Origin: Torreya grandis
Lineage: Eukaryota > Streptophyta > Pinopsida > Cupressales > Taxaceae
Length of the DNA stretch: 64,000 nucleotides
NCBI GenBank assembly: GCA_037957365.1
Contig: JARHVA010007799.1
Span: 284,501 to 348,500, forward strand
Direction of reading: 5' to 3'
Shown: piece by piece, positions 48,763 to 63,325 of the stretch
Layout: each line of letters opens with the position of its first letter
How positions within the stretch are numbered: the stretch's first letter is position 1
Notes under the pieces: generated by a model
Told to the model about the DNA's origin: nothing
What the model saw: the letters and a program-made list of their open reading frames with translations, nothing else
The model's database searches: none
Translations under genes and position numbers: made by a program

Positions 48763-49219
48763 CGTATAGTATTTGAATCTCAATAGGAGAAGTTATGCTA
48801 ATGAGGTTACCCATTATTTGGATTCCGCAACAAAGGATATATAGATATTATTCTTACCATTTTAGGTCTACAACCTAAAACATCTATTACATTATACCAT
48901 ATACAAAAAAGATAGCGAGTGATGTGTCAATGCATCTACATAAATACAAGTATATCTATCACTACTATATTTGTTTTATTTACTTAATAGATTAGATATT
49001 GGATTACTTATTGTTATTATAGATGTAGTTTCTATCCGTGCTTATGATACTCTTTATATAGAGTAATGTTTTATGTTTTTATGGTTCCTTGAGATTACCA
49101 TTTATAATATTAGGTTTCATATACCACCCATTGGTTCACCATTGCACCACTTATCTTCTTATTAAATTAGTACTTATAGATATCTTGGATCTAGGTTAAC
49201 CATTATTTACAGTTTCTTG
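48763..49219. repeat. Segment of about 450 bp present only in copy 1 of E
   Basis: Copy 1 has GGAGGTCCAATCATTCGTA, then about 450 bp, then TTGCATGTGATATTCTTAT. Copy 2 joins the flanking parts near 63,560 (GGTCCAATCTTTCATGTGAT). A duplicated GGAGGTCCA / AGAGGTCCA sits at the junction in copy 2, which suggests a deletion there rather than an insertion here. Confidence 0.65.
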
Positions 49220-49620
49220 CATGTGATATTCTTATTATAACCTTAATACACCCCTTTAAAATAATTTTTAAATTCAATTATATATTTATCACTATTGAGA
49301 GTTATACTACCCCATGTCATAGGCTAAGTATTTAGAACCCTTTCCTTTTGAAACTTGAGTCTATATTTCACTTTGTTATGTCTAAGATTACTGTAGGTCC
49401 TTACATTCCCATAAAATGTGTACATTAACTATTTTACTTATCTTATTTATATTCTAGTCTATTGCAAGAAAGAGGATTATTATAGGGCATCCTAGAAAAT
49501 GCATACATTCTAGTGATCCCAATATGAATATTATCCCACATTTGGTTCGATCAATTTAAGGTTTTCCTTTTCTTATTCATAGAGTCATCTTCACTATTAT
49601 CATACATTTTAGATAAAAAA

Positions 49621-49990
49621 TCAACCCAATTATATCAACCAACCCAATATAGTTTTATTATTTCCACACTTGTATTAGCCAACTTGATATAGTTTTATAA
49701 TTTTTATCCAATATATTAACCAACCCAATATAGTCCTATGTTTTCCACAAATATAACATCAAGCCTGATATAATTCTATTTCTTTTCCAATTACATTTGA
49801 TGACCTAATACTATTATTTAAATATATAAACTACATAAATCAACCCAATATAGTTCATTTTTCTAATCATACTACATCAGCTATCCCAATACAACTTCAT
49901 AATTCCTAGTTATAGTTCCCACTATATTGACTAACACAATACAATATATTTTAAGTTTTATTATAAAACCAGCAAAATTGGCCAACCAAA
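49621..49990. repeat. Degenerate minisatellite, CCAACCCAATATAGTT unit
   Basis: The motif CCAACCCAATATAG with a following TTnTATnATTTCC recurs near 49638, 49675, 49718, 49757, 49842, 49880 and 49930 with spacings of about 40-85 bp. The partner array begins at 63,968 and is cut by the end of the window. Confidence 0.6.
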
Positions 49991-52369
49991 TGATGTTTTA
50001 TTTTTTTTCTTTCAAAATGTAACACATTTTTTAATAACTCAAATAAATTCATTCTAGGCTTTCCAAAGATTTAAGACAAAAATCCTAATTATATGGAATT
50101 AACCAATCCCAATATATTCTTCAAAAATACTTGCATACCATATAATTTTTATATCTTCCAAAATAGTTCTACTAATAATTTTAATATAGATTACACTAGA
50201 TATAAATAATATTACTCATTTTATATCCTTAAGAAATATAGATATGATCTACTCCAAAACCATGAGGTTGAATAGGAATGTGACATAATAAAAAAAAATG
50301 AAAATATTATTCCAAGTACATCTAGAGAAGAGGTGAATGGAACATACAATTGTCTACACATCATGATGGAACTCCATGTAGAATATTTGAAAGAGATTAA
50401 AAAATTCCCACCTAGGGTCAAATGTACAAACAATTATTATAGTAAAATCCATTGATGCATTGCTCAAGCAATTTCTTAGTATATTATATAAAAATAGATC
50501 ATAGGATAAGAAATATTATATGTCTTCATATGAATAGCTCACCTTGCATATGAATAAAGAGGTGAATAGGTACATATATAGGTGAATCTCATCCATGCCA
50601 TACATGTGGGACTAACACCCAAAAATAAGTGTAATAAGTTCATAAATCCAACATCCTCATACATTAGGGATAAACTTCCCCAATGTAAATTAAATATACA
50701 TAAACCAGCTAACAACAAATTTGTATGAAAAACCCTAAAAGGAAAAGGCCTACACCAACACCCCCTTAAGTGTAGCTTAGGTGGGTATAGGAAATGAGTC
50801 CTAACAAAAAGGCATGATGAGGTATCCATGCACATAAAAAGGATTCATTTTAAATCCAAGTGTCCCTATGGATTCCAATCCATTTTTACATAATACATTA
50901 TTGTCTAGTTGTTATAATCTCCATGCCAAAGTAGGAATGGTGTTGACTACAAAGATCATTAAACATAAACACTGCACTCTAGAATACTGGTTAGAATCAT
51001 GAACTTAAGGAAATATTAACTTAATACCCTCCATCAACATTGAACTAGGAGAATATAGAAATGAAAGGCTTTAAATAATTAGATTCAAAAGGGTAATAAA
51101 TGATAACAAAGACTATTAGGGTTGCCATATTGTTTTCATTCCACAATAAGTCACCAAAAATACCACTAAGACATAAAAATACTCATATATGTTCCAATAA
51201 ATAAATTACCTGAATAAGATATCCATGTAAAAAGGATGAATATATAAAAAACTCAATAAAAAAGGTTAAAAATTATACAAGTGCATAAAAACACACAAGT
51301 ACTAAACAAGGAGCTCAAAATAATAAAGGAGAAAAAAGAAGAAGCAATGTGTGGTTAGAGACTATATTTAATGGGTTGAAAAACAACAATTGAATTAGGT
51401 GCAAGTGGTGCCTGACAACAAAGTATGATTTAATCGATGTATAAAATGTGTAAGGGATACTCAACACCTGAACAACTCATAAAAAGTATAAAAGAGTACT
51501 ACATGATGCAAGGGACACTCAACACCTAAAGAAGTAATATCTATATAAACACTCCCACATAATTTTAAATGGGTTGTGTGGATTAAAATATTATATGATT
51601 GGGCATCCACTAATAAAACATTAGAAAGTGCATATTGTATACACCACAATAACTCTACAACAAGTTGAAGGATAATATTAAACTTTCAAAGAAGATAATA
51701 TGACAATGTGATTCACCATAATAAATACACTTCAATATGCATGGGACTATTAACTACCTAAAAGGAGTGTATAATACATAAATAAAATATCTCAAGAATA
51801 TGACCCTAGTGGTGATGGTAGAGATTGGTAACTAAAATGGTAAGTAGTGAAAAAACTAAGGTACACATGCATGAAAGTAGACTAGGATATAAAATAAAAT
51901 AACCCATGACACTTTATAATTTAGTATGATTACACTATATCCCAAAAAACACCAAATGAAAACAAGGAAGATAGTGTATATACCATAATAGATTCAAATA
52001 AAAAGACTATTGACCTATTAAATAATGCATCACAAGTCATGATAATTACTTAGAAAGCAAGGTAATACAAAATAGATGAAGAATATAATATCCACATACA
52101 CATAAAGGTAGACAAGGTTAAAATAAAAAACCCACCATTTTTAATATATTAAGACCCATCCTCCTCAAACTTGGCACTCTTTAATTGAGTGTGTTTTTAA
52201 AAATAAATGATAACATTAGATTGGGCATAGAAAACATACATTTAAAAAAAAATAACACTCAATTTTGAGTTAATGATCAAAAGATATAATTTTTACAATT
52301 TTTCCTATCGTAAATGGGTAAAAAAATAAACTACACCAAAAAATACTAAATTCTTGAAAAAAATTGTAT
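49991..52369. other. AT-rich DNA between the E copies
   Basis: No credible gene. A 66-bp spaced repeat with GGGACACTCAACACCT occurs near 51,450-51,530. A minus-strand open stretch at 50539-50835 is Cys/Phe/Leu-rich with no motif and is probably chance. Confidence 0.4.
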
Positions 52370-53330
52370 GGATTTTGTTGTCTAAGAGACCTAAACTTTT
52401 TGGGTTTTTTTCACTATGTTTGTGTGAGCTTGCATGTGAAATTTCAACTGTTGGATGTTTGTAGAACTCCTTATAGAGCTGATTTAGTCTTCAAACCCTA
52501 GACTTCATTATGTTTTAACCAAATTTTTGAAATAGGTGAATTTAGTGTGTGTAAGATGTACTAAAAGTGTATCCATACCCCTTGGCTAGGCACACTGCCT
52601 ACATGCCAGTAATACCAAGAGGGATCAAGCCATATGTAATTCTTCCACTTGATGTGCTTTATGTAATAGTGTATATTAAGATGTAAAATGTTAAACTAGG
52701 TGTTCTTGAGGTGGCTAGGGACTAGTGTGTGGGTTAGAATAAGCTTTTAGTGGTATTAGCTGGTTGTATGCAAAGAATAGGGAAATATCCATAAGTAGTC
52801 TTTCTTGTATTCTTGCTTGTTTTGTGATATTTTCCAACCCCTTTCTAAATGAACTTTTAATGGGATTTTATAGGGATCTATTTTTCATGGGTCTAATTTA
52901 TTCATGATAAGATAAAAAAGAGAGGATGAGAACCAAATAGAAATAATCATTGGTATTAAAAATACACTTAAACAGGAGTACCAAAAATAGACACCCTAGG
53001 GTCCAACACTATAGTCCAAGTTGGGCACTATTGTCTAAAAGGAACAGGACCTAGTGGGATGGTATCATCACTAGAAATATTACCTGGAAGAGGTGTAATC
53101 ATTGTTAGAAAGGCTATAGATGATTTGGAATTACTGAAAAGGTGCCTATGAGGGTTATGAGAGAAATCAAGAGGGACCTATTGGTTGGGTATCACAAGAC
53201 ACACTCAAGTTAAAAATTTTATTTTTATATATAACTATATTTCCCCATTTATTCTAATGATATAGAAAATAAAATTAATAGGATAAAGAAAAAATAGAAA
53301 GCGTACCTAAACGTACCTATAAGGGTGAAG
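52370..53330. repeat. Diverged repeat F, copy 1
   Basis: Shares with 56260-57260, in the same order and at an offset of about 3.9 kb: a TGAGCNTGnnTATGAAATTT block followed by TAGAACT, the block CCAAAAATAGACACCCTAGG followed by CTATAGTCCAA, and a TTTCCCC...TAATGATAT segment. Single copies of the GACACCCT block also occur near 54,345 and 56,205. Confidence 0.55.
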
Positions 53331-56259
53331 CTCATGAAGCTGTGTGATGTTGGTTGTCAATAAAGATCACATTGTGAAATGAAAATTTGTAAGATAAAAT
53401 AAACAGTAGATCAATTCTTACTAGATACACTATATCTAAAATAAAAACATATAAAATTTGGATAAAAGAGAGAGGAAGAGAAAGGAATGAATACACCTCA
53501 TTGGGTATGCAAACTAATACAAAACCTATTATGATGTTGAGTGATGCTAGATGATGTTAGATATGTACTGGGTATGTGTTGAACCAAGAGTAATATCATG
53601 AATGAAGCTGAGTACTCAATTCTTTGAGAGTAGTTCAAGAATGCAAAGGTTGGCCCTTTCGATCCATAAAATCCCACTAAGTGAAGATATGTGATCCCAC
53701 ATGTGGCGATCAATGTTTGGACTATGTGTCAAATCCCTCTAAGTAGGTGGCTCAAGAATACAAAGGCTAGTTAGTCTTTTGGATCCATTATTTCCCTATG
53801 AAGTTAATATATAAACTAATACCAGTATGAATTTGTGTCATATGAGATGGCTCCTAAATCCCATGAATGCTTTGTAATCTATAAATTTTGGCATACATAG
53901 GCAAATGTATACTAGAAACTAGGCCAAATCTTGGCCAACTTTAAAAAGGTGGAGATTAGGCTTGTATAAAACCCACTCTGAAACTGGGCTATAGGTTTTT
54001 GTGAAAGCCACTCAAAAATGATGCAAACCACCTATAGATAGAGTAAGGCACAAAACTATTAATAATACTTGGGTAATATACTAAAACTAGAAAGAAAATG
54101 AGTTAAATGTGTCATGCACATTGCCCCCAATCACTGGTGTCTGAAATATGGATTCTAATTTGGAAGTTATACCAACTTATGAATCTAAAACTAGAAGTGA
54201 GAGCCATCATGTTGTGCATGATTTCCCATATATATTGATTCTTTGAAAAAAATGTACTAAAACTATTGAATCTAAATTGGTCTTTATGTGATAAATCTAT
54301 AATTGAACATACTTTTTTTCTATTTGGATAGAAGCACCAAAAATAAACACCCTATTATTAAATGATATAGTCCAATCTTGGTTCTATTTCCTAGGATAAA
54401 TCTGATGATTGTTCTATAATTTTCACTATTTGCATGGTCTGTTCTACTTGGTTTGTAGTCTAGTTGTTGTTTTGGGTGTTTTGAAAGCTACTCTTTTTAC
54501 TGTTAGAAGCTTTGATCTCTGTGACAAAAACCTTGTTTTTTGCCCCCTCTTCTGAGGGTAAGATTTAAGAGCTTGCAATGACTGTCCTTAGAAGAAAGAG
54601 CCCTATAAGTGTGCTATTCTATAAGAATAAATTATATAACAATAATAGTTTACAAGATATATCAATATATAGCATGGTTTATAATGGAGATTGTTATATC
54701 AATAGGGGTGTGCCTAGATAGAGATAACTATGTAATAGCATGTGCAATATAGTAAGATGGAACTAGAAGTATGATTAATTGTTAGTTGTTAGTTGTTAGT
54801 TGTCAAAGAGGGATGGAACATTTTTTCCATCATGGAATTTAAGAAAACAAGGTAATGCATGATGTGGATCATGAAATTACAAATAATTGAAAAGCAATCA
54901 AATAACAAACATAAAAAGCTAGAAGCTAGAAACATACAAGAGTGGCCAAGGGGTCAAGAAAACAAGGGACATGGGCACATGTCACTCAAACTAAAAAGCA
55001 AGCATACAAGGCATGTTCAAATGCCACATACATGTATAATTTAAATACACAAGGCTGGTGCAAAGGCCATATGCACATAGAAGAGTACAATCAAAGGACA
55101 TTTGAAAATGTCCTAAGGCACACACAAGAATAGAAGCAAATGATATTAGAAAATGTCCTAAGGAACATATAGGAGATAAAATAGAAACTGAGAAAATGTA
55201 ATCACATCTAACTATGCAAATAAAGAAAGGAATGCATATAATATATTATAAAAACAATTACATTTAATTAATCGAAGAAAAAAAAGAAAGTATGCAAGAC
55301 ATGTAGTAAAAGATTAGGTATATGCTAAGAAATACACAAGTGTTATATACTAGTGAAATGTCAATATATTAATGTATGTAAGATAGTAAGTAACATACAT
55401 CAACGTGATAACTATAGTGTGCGGTGTAGGAATGATATAACCTAGATGGTGTAGTTATGTAAAATATACCCCTAGTGGCTAAATATATAGATGTATGTCT
55501 TGAATGTATAAGTAGGATGCCCCCTTATTGTGTAGAGTAAAGCAATATAGGGTTTGGAAGTCACTACACACACTCAAATAAGATCAAGTGAAGCATGGCA
55601 ATGTAGATAAATTGACAAACAATAGCATAGAATAATAAAATATAAGTCTAGCATAATAGTAGAGATGCAAAACATGTATATTGTATAAAATTGAATTATT
55701 TCATATGTTTTGAGTTATTTGAATGTTTTTGTATTTTGGAATAATTGAATTTTTTTGTATTTTTGAAATGTTGTATTGTTTTTGTATTTTTGGAATAATC
55801 TATGTACAATCAAGCATAAAAGAGATAATGTACAAGAAAGCTAATAAATTATGTATAAGTAGAAAGAAACTATGCACAATTAATTTGAAAATAATATTAT
55901 TTGTTATTGGGTAGAAGAGGACTATAGTTTATTTCTTTCTATAATAATTTGTTGTTTTATTATCTTTGGGAAACTAGGCTCTAGTTCCTAAACAATAAAG
56001 GGTCAGGAGTAATGGGATAAATCCAATGAAATACATTAAAATACATGTTTTGATCAATTTGATTAAATTAATTACATATAGAATGAAATAATATTATCTA
56101 GAAAAATAGGCTAAAATGAATGACTTAGGAGTTGGGATCTACTGCACAAGACTGTTAAGATGTCAGGAACATAGATCTAGGTTTTGTTTTAAGAAAGGAT
56201 AACAGAACTAGAATAAGACACCTTGGGGTCAGGTGCTATATTCCTCTTCTTCAACTATT
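53331..56259. other. Spacer between the F repeats
   Basis: No gene was recognised. It contains a short internal duplication (CAAGAATGCAAAGG and CAAGAATACAAAGG near 53,637 and 53,752, each followed by GATCCAT) and a small (TTAGTTG)4 run near 54,780-54,806. Open frames at 54859-55133 are Lys/Gln-rich without motif. Confidence 0.4.
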
Positions 56260-57260
56260 GTCCTTGAGACTTGAGCTTTCTAGGTTTTGTCTATTGTCTC
56301 TTTATGAGCCTGTGTATGAAATTTTAGAGGCTGAGTGTTGATAGAACTTGTTATAGGTCCATTTAAATCTCCAAAAATTATATCTATCTACACACAAAAA
56401 ATAAATAATACATCAAAAAAATAATGGGAAAAATTGGGTTATGGGAAGTATGATAACATGATTTAGAACCCCTATTATCCTGATTGTTACCTATATTAAC
56501 CCTCAAACTAGGGTCTCAAAGAAAATGTAGTTATCCTTTAGGGAACATGCATAATCAATGCATATGGTAGATGCAAGAATGAACTTTCACCTTGGCCCTT
56601 CCTTAATCAAGCATGCAAGTTTATATGTGATGCATAATTATGAGCTATACAATTAACATATTTTAAATATATAATGTACCGAAGTAGTAAGTGCTCGATA
56701 TAAAATTCTTTGTGAACTCCTTTATATAAGATACTCTTTATTTTGAATTTAGGAACTTTATTCAGATTTGGCCTAAATTGGAAAACTTAAGGATGAAGCT
56801 AAAAATGTCTTAAGACTCATTAAGTGAGGAAAATTGACTATTGGGACTCAAAATGCCATTGAATAGGAGCACTAGAAATAGACACCCTAGGTTCTAGTGC
56901 TATAATCCAATTTTGGTGATCCTATCCTATAGGAACAAAACCAAGGGGGATAAGATTGGCTTAGGAAATTTCATTTGTCTAAGGTGGAATGAGCATTTGA
57001 AAATCTTGGGATGATTGGAAATAATAAAAACTATTTCTAGAGCATGAAATAAGACTATGATGAGTAAAACAAAAGACATGGTTAATGCGAACAAGGATCA
57101 TATTCTCCAATTGGAGTATCTTATGAAAATAATATAAAAATACATGGTATATGTGGTTACTTGACCAATTTAAGGTGTACACATTTTCCCCTTTTATTTT
57201 AGTGATGTAATGAGATGAAGTACTAGATTACAAAAAAGAAAAGAAGATGTGTATCTGAAA
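56260..57260. repeat. Diverged repeat F, copy 2
   Basis: Partner of 52370-53330. The best-preserved block is CACTAGAAATAGACACCCTA followed by CTATAATCCAATTTTGG near 56,870. The two copies could be LTRs of an old element or a tandem duplication. No TG/CA ends could be fixed. Confidence 0.55.
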
Positions 57261-57793
57261 CTACCTACATGGAAATGAATGTGTTGCAAAGGGTCCAACT
57301 CACTTCCTAACCAGGGAAGTCGGTGCAGAGCTAAATAGTACCTAGAGAGAGAAAGAATCTAGGGAGTGAATGTCCCCTATAATGAATCTAAATATGGAAT
57401 TTATGTATCATGGAGGAGGGAAATGATTTCCCCCTATGCTAAATTTTACTAAAAATGAGGAATGTTTTGAGGCCCAAAACTAATCTTTATCCTCTATCCC
57501 ACATAAACTCATGTAGTCTAGAATGTGTGTATAAAATCTATATACTATGAAGAATAAGATCTAGCATGCCCCCACTCTGAATATCTAAACTAGAGTTGAG
57601 AAAATCTTAGAGGCCCAAAAATAGTGTCTATCCTCTATCTCACACAAAATCATGTACTTCGAGTATAGGTGATGCAATGGACCAATCATTATAGATGGAC
57701 ATATAGTCCAACTTGGTGATAACTTGGGTACAACTGAGTGTAACGTAAAACTTTGGTCAATGTGCAAGAAGATAATGGAATGTCTTTCCATTA

Positions 57794-57847
57794 TATATAT
57801 ATATATGTATATATATATATGTATATGTATATGTATATATATATATG

Positions 57848-57904
<57 letters not shown>

Positions 57905-58030
57905 GTATATGTATATGTATATATATATATATATGTATATGTATATATATATATATGTATATGTATATATATATGTATATGTATATGTATATATATATGT
58001 ATATGTATATGTATATATATATATGTATTA

Positions 58031-58074
<44 letters not shown>

Positions 58075-58082
58075 TGTATATG

Positions 58083-58136
<54 letters not shown>

Positions 58137-58160
58137 TATATATGTATATATATATATATA
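57794..58160. repeat. Long TATATG / TA microsatellite
   Basis: About 370 bp of mixed (TA)n and (TATATG)n. Several long open frames cross it on both strands, encoding only Tyr, Ile, His, Val, Cys and Met runs. They are artefacts of the repeat. It lies about 320 bp left of the start of the second E copy. Confidence 0.95.
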
Positions 58161-60479
58161 ATCTTAGATGATGAATGACATGAACCTCTGTATCATGCCC
58201 CCAAATATGGTATGTGAGTGATGCATATGTATAGTCTGGTAATATATATATAAACATGAAATATGACCTACCATTCCATGCCTCATGTACAAAATTGGAT
58301 ATCAAAACATTGTGCTCTAAACTATGTCTATAATATACTATCTAGTCATGTAACTGTGTCATGTTATATGAAGTTGTATGTGTGAAATATATAGTAATAT
58401 AAATGCTCCTAAATATATTATTTAAACCTAAATCTATATCGATGCCATTGTGAATCCATATAATCTAAACCATTGTATCTAAATGCACAAGAAATATGCA
58501 TCAACAAAAATACTTAGAGTGGTTATAATTAGTTATACACAATCTTTGGTGTGTGAAAATCCTAAACTAGTTTGTTTCAACATATCATTTCCAACATTTT
58601 CAAGAGCCTTCAAACTTTTTTTGGAGTTCATGGAGTGGATTTTGGGGACATAGATAAAGTCATGTTAAATTTTAGATTAAAAATTTGTATTTATTAAAAT
58701 TTATTTTGATATAAAATCATAATAAACTTATAAAAATTATCCCCAGTAAGCCTATGAGTTATCATCATTCTACACAATTGTTCATTTCAACCTACATATT
58801 GAGGTTTTTAGGTATAAAACCACCTTGGTTAAGATAATGAATAATTATTCAATGTGAAAATTGGATAAAAACTTGAAATTTTGAGCACAAGTATATCCAT
58901 TAAGCTCATGTAAAATCATATTATGTTTATGCGTATCTATGAAGTACACATCTAAGTGTCACCCACAGGTTGGCTCAGATCATAATAGAAATAGATAATG
59001 AAGTTTTGAAAACATTAGATAATGATAACCAAAAATAAAATATTCATATTAAAATGAATGGATTACAATTAAATAGAATCATTTAAACTTCAATAAAGAA
59101 TCCATCTTACTATAAATTGGGTATTTCAAGACAATTTATCGAGTTCATAACTAAAATATAAATTAAGAGAGTTGATTCTTAGAATATGAATATGATATTT
59201 GATAGAATACATAGGTTGAATATTATAATTATAATATCTAGGTTTGAAGACTTTAATAAATAGACAATGTTTTGTGAATATGTTTATATTTTCCTTTATT
59301 TTAGTTAAATTAGTTAATTGTTACTTTCTATTATGTATAGTTATTGCATACACAAATATTATGAATGGTGAATATATATTTTTGTTCACAAGGTATAACA
59401 AAATAATTAATTGGATTACATAAATATTACTGCGTCATTTTGAATCATATTAGGTTCAACTTGTAAAGATAATTTTATTTTCCATATTTGAGAGTGTGAG
59501 TAGAAAACTATGGATTTTATTTTAATGATAGAATATTTTATGAGTGTATTTATAGTGATTTATTAAGGTAAGAAATTTAATATATAAAATTTATTATTAG
59601 AGGATAAGGAATAAACCAACCATCAAGAATGGTGGGTTTTAAAAACTTGATGCAATACCTTCAAACCAGATTATAAATCATGGAATCATATAAAACTCTG
59701 TGAGTAGAGTCACATTCACATTATGATTAGGATACTGAATTGCACACAAATTAATGTAGTCAAGATAAATTATAAGGTATATTGGTAAGAGCATTTACAA
59801 TATATATGGAATGATGCACATGGAAATTCCAAACTACGTAAGAAACTTACATCTAGAATATTTGATTAAATGGAATATTGAATTGAATAAGTTGTTTTAG
59901 TATGAGTCATAAAAGATAAAAATAAAGTTATATTAACATGTACCTAGTAATAACAACATACATATTTGTGGTTAGATTGCATCCAAATATATATGATGAG
60001 AAATGAAAAGGAACAAATTAAATAATGGAATAGAATGGTTTCCAAGTTGAGAGTGAAGTTTTTTTTTTTCAAATAATAAAGTGAATATATTCAAAAAAAT
60101 TTAGAACTTAATACAAAGGTATATGATTTTAAAGGACTATAAAATATATTTATATATAATGTCAATTAATACTAGCCACATTGAATATGTCATAGAAATT
60201 TTATATAAATATGTGAATTAACTTTATGTTTTCATTCATGATTAATTTGGGAAGATCAACTTAGATTATTTTGAAAAATCCTATTAGTGTGTATCAAAGT
60301 TAAAGTAAATTTGGTCTATAAGGAAAAAAATTGTCACACAAAGACTATGAAATATTATGTGTAAGAGAGGATTTATTATGCATAATGATAAAATAAATAA
60401 AAACACATGCACACTATAGATAGTCAAGTGCATCACATGGTCATGACCATGCATAAAGAAGATGATGATAATTTCTAAG

Positions 60480-62600
60480 AGGAGGTCACCATGGATGTTG
60501 ATGAAGAAGAGGATTTATTGGTACATGTTTTATATGTAGATAATTATGACATATCATTTGAGGGATTTCATGTGAATTAAAATGGATCTATGTTAAAAAA
60601 AGGCTAGAAACCATGATGCAAAAGCTAACGAGGAAATTATTACATCAATCAATCACATAGAATTAAAAAAGTGTGGTAAACATATCATGATGAAAAGTGT
60701 ATTTTTTAAGCCCAAGATAGTAAAGGGCACACCAACATCGATAAATAATCTATTCATGATCTTTTATAAATATATAAGAAGGCTCTATAAGGTTATCATT
60801 GATAGTGGAATTAATGATAATATTATCTCTATAGAGATAGTAGAGAATTTTGGTATGAAAAGGATTAAACATAAGAATTTGCATAAGGTGTATTGGTCAT
60901 TAAAAATACTTTTCGTGATGGTGAATTAATAATTTATTATCATTTTTTATATAGGATAATACAAATATGAAGTAATGTGTGACATCATTCTAATGGATGT
61001 GCTAATGTATTATTGGGTAGATCTTGGAAGTTGGAAAGGAAATATCTACATGATGGAAAAGAAAAGAAATATACATTGCTGAAATATGGTAAGAAATATA
61101 ATATGAATCCTTTGAAATATGAGAGTCTATGGGTAGATAAGAATTCAAAATTAAAGCTAGAATAAAAAAATAAAAAAGTAAACGAATAAAAGAATGATCA
61201 CAACTTTTTTCCACTTCTATCTAAGGCTCCTAAAACTATAATGACAAAGATTATATAGGATAATATGTCACACTAAGTGGAGGATATATTATGTGAATAT
61301 TAAATATCATCTCTAAGGTTATTTTAGATGAACAATCTCCTATGCACAACATAATACATAACTCAATTAAATCACATTTATGTATAGATTTCCATTAATG
61401 CAAATCAATGACGTAATGTGTTTTCTTAGTGGAGCACACTACTTTAATAATATAGACCTAAAAATTGGATGTTTCTATATCATATTAATAAGAGATGATG
61501 AATGGAAGACTACCAAAAAGATGAAGGATGGTTCATATGGATAGTTGGTTTTGAATTTTGTTCTAAGTAGTGTGTTTAACACATTCATGTGGTTTATGAA
61601 CAAAGTGCAAAATAATTTTCGTAGGAAATTTGTCATTATATATGTGGATGACATTTTGTTTCCTATCATGTCAAAATAAGAACACTTTGCACAATAATAA
61701 TATTTGTATAGTGCTTTTTAAAGACACATTGGTCATAAATATAAATAAATGCAGATTCATGAAGATAAAATTAGTTTACTTGGGATTTGTAATATCTCAA
61801 TATGGATTCAAGATGGATTCTAAGAAGGTGAGATATTTCATTAAATGGCCACCACCAAAGAGTATTTTAAGAACTATGTTTCTATATATTATAGAGCTTA
61901 TATTAGAATTTTATAATAAAATTCTATAGTGTTTTTGCACCTATCATAGAGGATATTAAGAGCCATAGGAGGTAGTTTTTATAGACTATAAAATTCATGT
62001 ATTGTTTCCATAAATTGAAGAGGAAGGTAATAAAACAAATTGAATTTTAATTTATCTATTTGAATAATTTATTTCAGGTAGAATATGATGTGAATGAATA
62101 ACCATTGACCTATTATGATTTAATAAGGTAAGCATATTATTTATTTCAATGAAAAAATAAATGATGTATGACACAAGTATCTAGTACTTGATAAAATATT
62201 CCATGTTGTGTGAATGCATATAATAAGTGTAAGTACTATATTTGATCAAGATAATTTATGTTGTACAAAGACCACCAAGTTATAAAATTAATCAATAGGA
62301 AAGGTAATTTGAGTTAGAAATATGAAATAGGTAAATATCATGGAAAGTTACTCATTTATATTAAAACATAGGAGTGAAAAATCTAACTAAGCTATAAAAT
62401 CAATGAGTATGATATGTGGTTTTTTGGTTGAGATTCATGTTGATATGATGGGATTTGATTATATGAAATAATTTTATGCATTGGATGAAGACATCAATAA
62501 AGCATGTAAGGCATGTGTAGAGCCTATATGAACAGATAAAATACCCTATTTGGGTTCGTTTTTGGAAGTGGAATCATTATTTAGGGGAATGAAATCATCC
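60480..62600 (+). pseudogene. Ty3/gypsy pol remnant, copy 2
   Basis: Protease: MMKSVFFKPKIVKGTP, then YKVIIDSGINDNIIS with the catalytic Asp at 60801-60803 (open 60687-60929). Reverse transcriptase: DEWKTTKKMKDGSYG, FMWFMNKVQN and YVDDIL at 61641-61658, then a KYK..QIHEDKISLLGI-like segment and GFKMDSKKVRYFIKWPPPKS. RNase H and connection: LKHRSEKSN, MMGFDYMK and DEDINKACKACVEP. This copy is slightly better preserved than copy 1 at several residues. It is non-functional. Confidence 0.8.
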
Positions 62601-62889
62601 ATACCCTATGGATAAAACATGATAATTGTATACACATAATATTTTTCACTTTATCACTTTACAATAAATTTATCTTGTAGTGGCTTGTTAGTGCATCAAT
62701 CTCCCTAAGTGCATGCCTTATAATGTACACCAAGAATGGGGTGGGATAATCTTATGGAATTTTGAGAGATGTTTGCATATTATTCAGACATACCTATATT
62801 AATATTCTTTTGGCATCCTCTTATTCTCATTCTTTCTTACCTATTCATCTAATTTTTGTTCAGTCTTGATAGCCACCCTATATTCCTAT

Positions 62890-63325
62890 TGTATTGATTA
62901 GGCTAATAAAATATATTTACTATCTTCCTATCCCTATACTATAATTTATTGATTGATATAGTTATAAGTATATCTTCTACCATTGGTATTATATCGAGCT
63001 GACTGATATATTACTATATTAGTTGAAATATTTCTACTTGTATTCCCTTGGATGATACCTATGACTCATAGTTTAAGGTAAATATTTGACTTTGGATCCA
63101 TATATATATTATATATATATGGATCCAAAGTCAAATATTTACCTTAAACTATGAGTCATAGGTATCATCCAAGGGAATACAAGTAGAAATATTTCAACTA
63201 ATATAGTAATATATCAGTCAGCTCGATATAATACCAATGGTAGAAGATATACTTATAACTATATCAATCAATAAATTATAGTATAGGGATAGGGAGATAG
63301 TAAATATATTTTATTAGCCTAATCA

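Larger units (their letters stand above)
44012..49990 (+). repeat. Large direct repeat E, copy 1 (Ty3/gypsy-derived)
   Basis: From AATGCACGAGAAATATGCATC at 44012 this segment matches the segment starting at 58482, with an offset of 14,470-14,471 bp that stays nearly constant to at least 46,216. Matching continues through the pol remnant, the region near 48,650, and again from about 49,220 to the end of the window partner. Differences are few per hundred bases. The right end is open because the partner runs off the window. Confidence 0.85.

Noticed and set aside
50539..50835. 98-codon minus-strand frame
   Set aside because: No recognisable domain or homologue in the window. The surrounding DNA is decayed repeat, so chance is the simplest explanation.
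57585..58305. Long open frames of 100-180 codons on both strands
   Set aside because: They are translations of the TATATG/TA microsatellite (only Tyr, Ile, His, Val, Cys, Met runs) and have no coding content. The same holds for the frame at 63276-63467.
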